This document shows positions 58,889 to 64,000 of a DNA stretch of 64,000 nt, in pieces. This stretch comes from Henckelia pumila. Its lineage: Eukaryota > Streptophyta > Magnoliopsida > Lamiales > Gesneriaceae. The position numbers and the translations under genes are program-made. The DNA lies in the NCBI RefSeq assembly GCF_033568475.1, contig NC_133123.1, positions 134,934,242 to 134,998,241 of the forward strand, in the 5' to 3' direction. A model generated the notes under the pieces. It was not told the DNA's origin. It ran no database searches and saw only the letters and a list, made by a program, of their open reading frames with translations. How positions within the stretch are numbered: the stretch's first letter is position 1; each line of letters opens with the position of its first letter.

Positions 58889-59612
58889 AACTAGTGCACC
58901 CTACACTCCTCAACAAAATGGTTTGGCGGAAAGAAAAAATAGAACGTTGGTAGACATGATCAATGCCATGCTTCTACATGCTAAACTACCAACAAATCTA
59001 TGGGGAGAGGCATTGTTAACAACATGTCATGTTCATAATAGAATTCCATCAAAGAAAACTAAAACTTCTCCATATGAAGTATGGAAAAGAAGGAAGCCAA
59101 ATCTAAATTATTTGAGAGTATGGGGCTGTTTAGCCTATTATCGAGTTCCAGATCCTAAAAGGACCAAGTTAGGACCTAGAGCTCTTAAAAGTGTTTTTGT
59201 CGGATATGCTGATAATTCCAAAGCATATAGATTGTTGGATATGAACTCTAACACAATAATAGAATCAAGAGATGTCGAATTCTTGGAAACAAGTTTTCCT
59301 AAAAATTCTAGAATTCATCCACAATCAAATGAAAACATTACTGAAGATACATCACAAAACACTACGATGAATTCTGATTTGTATTCACATAAGAAACGAA
59401 AATCTGCTGAATCTTCTAATGAACCAAGGAGAAGTCAAAGAGCAAGAAAAGAAAAGACTTTTGGTTCAGATTTTATTTTTTCACAAGAAATAACTTTTCT
59501 GGTTGAAGGAAGCAGAGATGAAGTATTGAATAAAATACCAATTGTTTTGCATATAGAAGATGATCCAAGGTCATATAATGAACCTATGGATTCAAGAGAT
59601 TCCAGTTTCTGA
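58889..59612 (+). pseudogene. copia C integrase C-terminal half
   Basis: In a new frame. It continues after TPQQNG with GLAERKNRTLVDM (catalytic Glu), then WGEALLTTCHVHNRIPSKKT and the VFVGYADNSKAYR region. It ends at TGA 59610-59612, just before the RT domain. Confidence 0.88.
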
Positions 59613-61101
59613 AAAGAAGCTATAAATGATGAAATGGATTCTCTTCTAGCAAATGGAACATGGATTGTAGTTGATTTACCATCAAATTCAAAACCCATTG
59701 GTTGTAAATGGGTGTTTAGAAGGAAATATAATATTGATGGTTCTCTACAAACTTTCAAAGCAAGACTTACGGCAAAATGATTTAGACAAAAAGAAGGTGT
59801 CGGTTATTTTGACACATATGCTCCTGTAGCAAGAATTGCCTCTATAAGAGTATTATTTGCTCTAGCATCAATTTATGATTTACACGTTCATCAAATGGAC
59901 GTCAAAACAACATTTTTAAATGGTGAACTTGACGAAGAGATCTATATGGACCAACCAGAAGGTTTTATACTTCCTGGAAATAAACAAAAAGTTTGCAAAT
60001 TGGTTAAATCTTTATATAGACTAAAGCAAGCGCCTAAACAATGACATGAGAAATTTGACAGTGTGATATTATCACAGGGCTTTAGTCATAATGGTGCGGA
60101 CAAATGTATTTATTCTAAGTTTACCAAAGATGCTGGTGTTATTATATGCCTATATGTTGATGACATGTTGATTATAGGAACTAACATGCAAGGAGTGAAT
60201 GACACTAAATCTTATTTATCTTCTCAGTTTAAAATGAAAGATTTAGGAGAAGTTGACACTATATTAGGAATCAAAGTGACAAAGCATAGTGGGGGTTTTG
60301 CTTTATGTCAATCTCATTATATAGATAAAGTTTTGTCCAAGTTCAATCACTTGGGAATTAAAGAAGCCAATACCCCATTTGATGTTTCAAATAAGTTGGT
60401 AGAAAATTCGGGTAGATCCATTAGTCAATTAGACTATGCTAGTGCCATAGGTAGTCTAATGTATGTTATGCATTGTACAAGACCCGATATTGCCTTTTCT
60501 ATTTGCAAGCTTTCAAGATACACCCACAATCCTAGCACTGAACATTGGAGAGCCATTGGGAGGGTTCTCGGATATTTAAAGAAGACTAAGTCCTTGGCTT
60601 TATTCTATAATAAGTTCCCATCGGTGCTAGAAGGTTATACAGATGCTAGTTGGATAACTAGAGTCAGTGACAATAAATCAACGTCTGGTTGGATTTTTTA
60701 CTTTGGGTGGAGGAGCTATTTCTTGGGCTTCGAAAAAATAAACTTGCATTACTCATTCAACCATGGAATCTGAATTCATTGCTTTAGCAGCAGCAGGCAA
60801 AAAAGTGGAGTGGCTGAGAAATTTACTTCTAGATATAAAGTTGTGGCCACAACCAATGCCAGCAGTTTCTTTGCACTGTGACAGTCAAGCAACTATGTCA
60901 AACGCATTTAACAGAATTTATAATGGAAAATAAAGACATATTGCTTTAAGACATGCATATATTAGACAACTAATTTTTGATGACATTCTAACAGTTGTCT
61001 ATGTTAGGTCCAATAAGAACCTTGCTGACCCATTAACAAATGGGCTCTCGAGAGATGTGATACAATGCACTACAAGTGCAATGGGTCTGAAATCATTATA
61101 A
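59613..61101 (+). pseudogene. copia C reverse transcriptase and RNase H
   Basis: RT wording runs from GCKWVFRRKYN through YAPVARIASIRVL and catalytic YVDDMLIIG to RPDIAFSICKL. In-frame TGA codons occur at about 59778 and 60042, and the frame shifts near 60730 before RNase H. RNase H is recognisable (LHCDSQATMS, NKNLADPLTNGL), with a further TAA at ~60930. The longest open piece is 60063-60773. Not functional. Confidence 0.88.
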
Positions 61102-61638
61102 TTTGTCACTAATAATAGGAACCTTACCTTCATTATTGCATTGCAATTTTAAAGGTTTAATAGGTAACAACAAACTATTAATGACATGAATCAAGTACTA
61201 TAATTCATATCGTACTTATGGAAAAGAGGTTGAATATTAAATATTCTTAGTGAAGGTTTAAGTTCGGAATTGAACAATAAATCTCAAATGAGATTTCAAC
61301 AGTACTTCACCTATGAGAACACAAGAGGTGGTGCCGCTTCTGTCAAAATTTTGAAAACAAAATAATACTAAATTTTGTAAGTGTTCTTGAATTCAGGAGT
61401 AGCACAAGGCCATAACATGGTGCTAAAGCTCACGGTGAACAAATTAGGAAAATAAGTTTTGTGTGTATGACGTTTCCAATCTTTTCAATTTCAAAATGTT
61501 GGTTTAAGCTACAAACAACCAAGATTTTCGTCAAGATTTTGAAATGTTTGTACAAGTAGTAGGTTTAAGTTGAAAGACACCTTCTATATGCACAAATCTT
61601 TATTTATGATTGCTGGTATCACTAACTAAGTGGGGGAT
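61102..61638 (+). other. copia C 3' untranslated region and PPT
   Basis: Non-coding, ending AACTAAGTGGGGGAT directly before the 3' LTR; the purine run is the PPT. Confidence 0.75.
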
Positions 61639-62076
61639 TGTTGGAAATAGTTACTAATACTATATCATAAATCTGTGAATCAAGTGGTGCAACTTTATGA
61701 GTTGAAAAAGTGCCTACTAGTCTGAACGAAGTGGTGCAAACTTGTGAATTAAAAGGGTGTCTGTTCCAAGTGGATATCTACCTGGAAAGTCACATCATTT
61801 CTCAAAGGTTGTGTATATATTATAAATATCAGTCAATGGTCTCAGATAGATAAAAAATTCCATTTCTTTTGATTCGTTTCCATAGCAATCAACTTTCATT
61901 CTCTATTTGTTTTGGGGGAATTTATAGATTTGCTGTTTATAAATTCTGGTCTTGTTCGAGCATCCTGGAGGAAAATTGCTATTATTCCAGCAGCAACATA
62001 GTAGAGGCAATATTTCATTAAGAATAGTGAATACACGCTCGGGACAAATATCATATACTGAAAACTTATTTCAACA
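61639..62076 (+). repeat. 3' LTR of copia C (438 bp)
   Basis: TGTTGGAAATAG...CTTATTTCAACA, partner of 56627-57065. At the self-complementary site it reads AATATTTCATTAAGAAT, two changes from the 5' LTR. Confidence 0.93.
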
Positions 62077-62081
62077 AACAT

Positions 62082-63026
62082 GTCACGTTTGCATATATTG
62101 CTAGAATTAAAGAAAATTAGACTTGCACCTAATAACTGAATTACTATTACACCCTTGATTTAGGAGATGGAATTAGACTATTTTTGTTATCTAGAAAAGT
62201 AAATCATAAATTTCAAATCAACTTCTTAACTTCTAACATTTTTACATAGTAGTAACTTGTTAATTATGATGAATTTTAAATTCACTCAATAATGATATTA
62301 TTTGAACGTTGTACGTATTATTAATGCGTAAATTAATAAAATATGAATTTAAACTTTGATCAATTGTTCAATTATAAATAATAAAACTATAATCGAAATC
62401 CATATATTTTAAATTAAAATATGCCCAAATGCACCTTAAAAGTTTCTAAGGCATTCATTTGCTTACGTTTTCCAACTCGGATCATGCTCTAATTTCAGAT
62501 CTAATTGCCAGCGATTTGGATAAATATTATTATTATTTTCTCAGAGCGAAAAAAACGAGTATCATGCTGGTTCATTATAAATTTGCAACTTATTTAAAAA
62601 TTTGAAATTTTTAATGAAAATGGGAAAAAAGTCATCCCCTGTAATATGTTAAAACTGTAATTTCAACTTGTTTTATGGTTTTCAAAGGCAAGAAAGGTAG
62701 ATGCATTATAAATCTCACAAGAGTTTGAACAGACAGAAGGTCTCATACAATATGATTTCATATATTTATATCATAAATGCACAAAAACTATTGTCAGACG
62801 ATCTATCCGGTCAATTTCGTGCGACAGATCTCTTAATTGGGTCAACCATGAAAAATATTATTTTTTATGCCCAAATTATTATTTTTTATTGTAAATATGA
62901 GTAACATGTCTTACGGATAACCGTCTGACAAGAAACATACTCAAATAATTGTGAAGGTGATCGATATGATCTGATTTATAATTGCAATACAAATAATATT
63001 CTTAATTTAAAATATATTGCTTTTTA
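62082..63026. other. AT-rich intergenic region
   Basis: No supported gene or repeat. Short frames such as 62701-62904 have no coding character. Confidence 0.6.
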
Positions 63027-63350
63027 GGGAAAATTGCATATATCACCCTTGTGAAATCTCGTGTTAGCTAATAACCCCATGTCAAAATTTTTTAAGCTAA
63101 TAACCCCATGTGATTCTAAATTTGTAGCATACACACCCTTTTCAGTTAAAAAATGACGAAAATACCCCTACATAAAATAAATGATAAATTAAATAGTTCA
63201 TAAAAGTTAAGGGCATTTTCGTCATTTTTTAGCCAAAAGGGGTGTGTATGCTACAAATCTAGAATCACAGGGGGTTATTAGCTTAAATTTTTTTTACAAG
63301 GGGTTATTAACTAACACGAAATTTCACAAGGATGATATATGCAATTTCTC
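63027..63350. mobile_element. 324-bp near-palindromic foldback element
   Basis: The left arm GGGAAAATTGCATATATCAC... matches the reverse complement of the right arm (GAGAAATTGCATATATCATC...) over ~150 bp. Each arm holds two copies of TAATAACCCC and a GTAGCATACACACCC block. The centre is at ~63188. The terminal wording (TTGCAT...CACCCYTGTGAAAT) resembles the ends of the foldback at 46172-47540. Confidence 0.8.
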
Positions 63351-63689
63351 ATTTTATAAATCGAAAATTTATCTTTTATTTGACAATTTCATACACGAGT
63401 TTATGCAGTCTTACAATTATATTATATTGGATTAATAATTTAATATCGTCAGGCATGCTGCACCACTTCGAAGTTGACTTTCAATTCGCAGCTGGTAAAA
63501 TTTGACCGAATTAATTTTTTTTAATATTTTTTTGAGTTGCCAAATTCATAAAATTCAACACACAATTTGGGTGAAAGATTCCTAACTTGTTTGTATCTTG
63601 AAAACCATGTCAAATTTCATTTATGATACATTTTTGGCGTGTGGGTTAGGTGCGTTAATTACGACGTCGTTCGAGTCTTCTTTTCCGAA

Positions 63690-63832
63690 TATACCCACTT
63701 TTGTGCATTTTTTCTTCACCAAACCTTCGTCCAACACACTCCATTTTCCCCCATCCATTCTCTCTCTAGAGATCCCTCTGCTCAAGTTCTGATAATTGCC
63801 TGCATCAGATTTGAGTCTTTTAAATTTTGAAG
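63690..63832 (+). promoter_or_regulatory. probable 5' UTR exon of a gene running off the right edge
   Basis: A pyrimidine-rich leader (CCATTCTCTCTCTAGAGATC) without a long frame ends at a good donor TTTTGAAG|GTATTG at 63832. A GACGTC motif (~63663) and a 3' T-rich intron-like stretch follow plant promoter and leader structure. The coding part would be beyond 64000. Confidence 0.35.
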
Positions 63833-64000
63833 GTATTGATTTTTTCCTTCTCCTTGATCCTTTCATTTCCTTGTTTGTGATTATCATCTTTCGTCAAAGT
63901 TTTGATTTTTAGGCTTTTTACATGTTATGTGTTTGTGGGTTTTGCTTTTTCATTGTTTTTTATGATTTTGAATTTGATGGTTTAAGGTACTAGATATGGG

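Larger units (their letters stand above)
56622..62081 (+). mobile_element. Ty1/copia LTR retrotransposon (copia C), decayed
   Basis: The element is 56627-62076 with an exact target duplication AACAT at 56622-56626 and 62077-62081. Two ~439-bp LTRs differ at perhaps 15 sites. Gag, protease, integrase, RT and RNase H follow in copia order with several stops and frame changes. The position after the 5' LTR lacks a TGG-starting PBS (see separate entry). Confidence 0.94.

Noticed and set aside
62701..62904. 67-codon plus-strand frame
   Set aside because: AT-rich, no homology recognised, no promoter or splice context.

Overview
The window is nuclear DNA from a flowering plant, almost certainly a eudicot. 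The evidence is GT-AG introns, AT-rich intergenic DNA, plant LTR retrotransposons of both superfamilies, and plant-type genes (a subfamily-A GATA factor, a DRB2/3/5-type dsRNA-binding protein, an ER M28 metallopeptidase). Species cannot be fixed from the sequence. No tRNA, rRNA or CRISPR locus was found.

Layout. 1-8021: minus-strand Ty3/gypsy chromovirus (gypsy A) with 2.2-kb LTRs, its left end outside the window and its gag-pol frame cut by two stop codons. 8498-14847: minus-strand Ty1/copia element (copia A) with near-identical LTRs, a perfect 5-bp target duplication and open gag and pol frames. 14853-22200: AT-rich intergenic DNA with simple repeats, short tandem duplications and a decayed MITE. 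About 22.3-25.5 kb: GATA transcription factor gene (+). 25714-31068: decayed gypsy B (minus), inserted just downstream of GATA. 31808-37860: 13-exon ERMP1-like peptidase gene (minus). 38.6-41.6 kb: 7-exon gene for a 229-aa plant protein of unknown function (+), head to head with ERMP1. 42876-45659: DRB2-like gene (minus). 46.2-51.8 kb: non-coding transposon nest with a 1.37-kb foldback, three clear hAT-type MITEs and further decayed pieces. 52220-53014: intronless gene of unknown function (minus). 54896-55053: Au-like SINE. 56627-62076: decayed copia C (+). 63027-63350: small foldback. The right edge probably holds the 5' UTR of a gene running out of the window.

The three multi-exon models for ERMP1, the 229-aa protein and DRB were built from splice sites, and in each the summed exon length is a multiple of three with one continuous frame. 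The five host genes do not form a pathway. ERMP1 acts at the ER, DRB in small-RNA biology and GATA in transcription. The rest of the window is a record of transposon insertion.

The most unusual signals are: copia C, which has no tRNA-type primer-binding site but a 16-bp complement between its LTR and the first bases after the LTR, as in self-primed elements; three evenly spaced 36-bp hairpins in the gypsy A LTR; two related near-palindromic foldbacks; and an odd gag-pol junction in the otherwise intact copia A.
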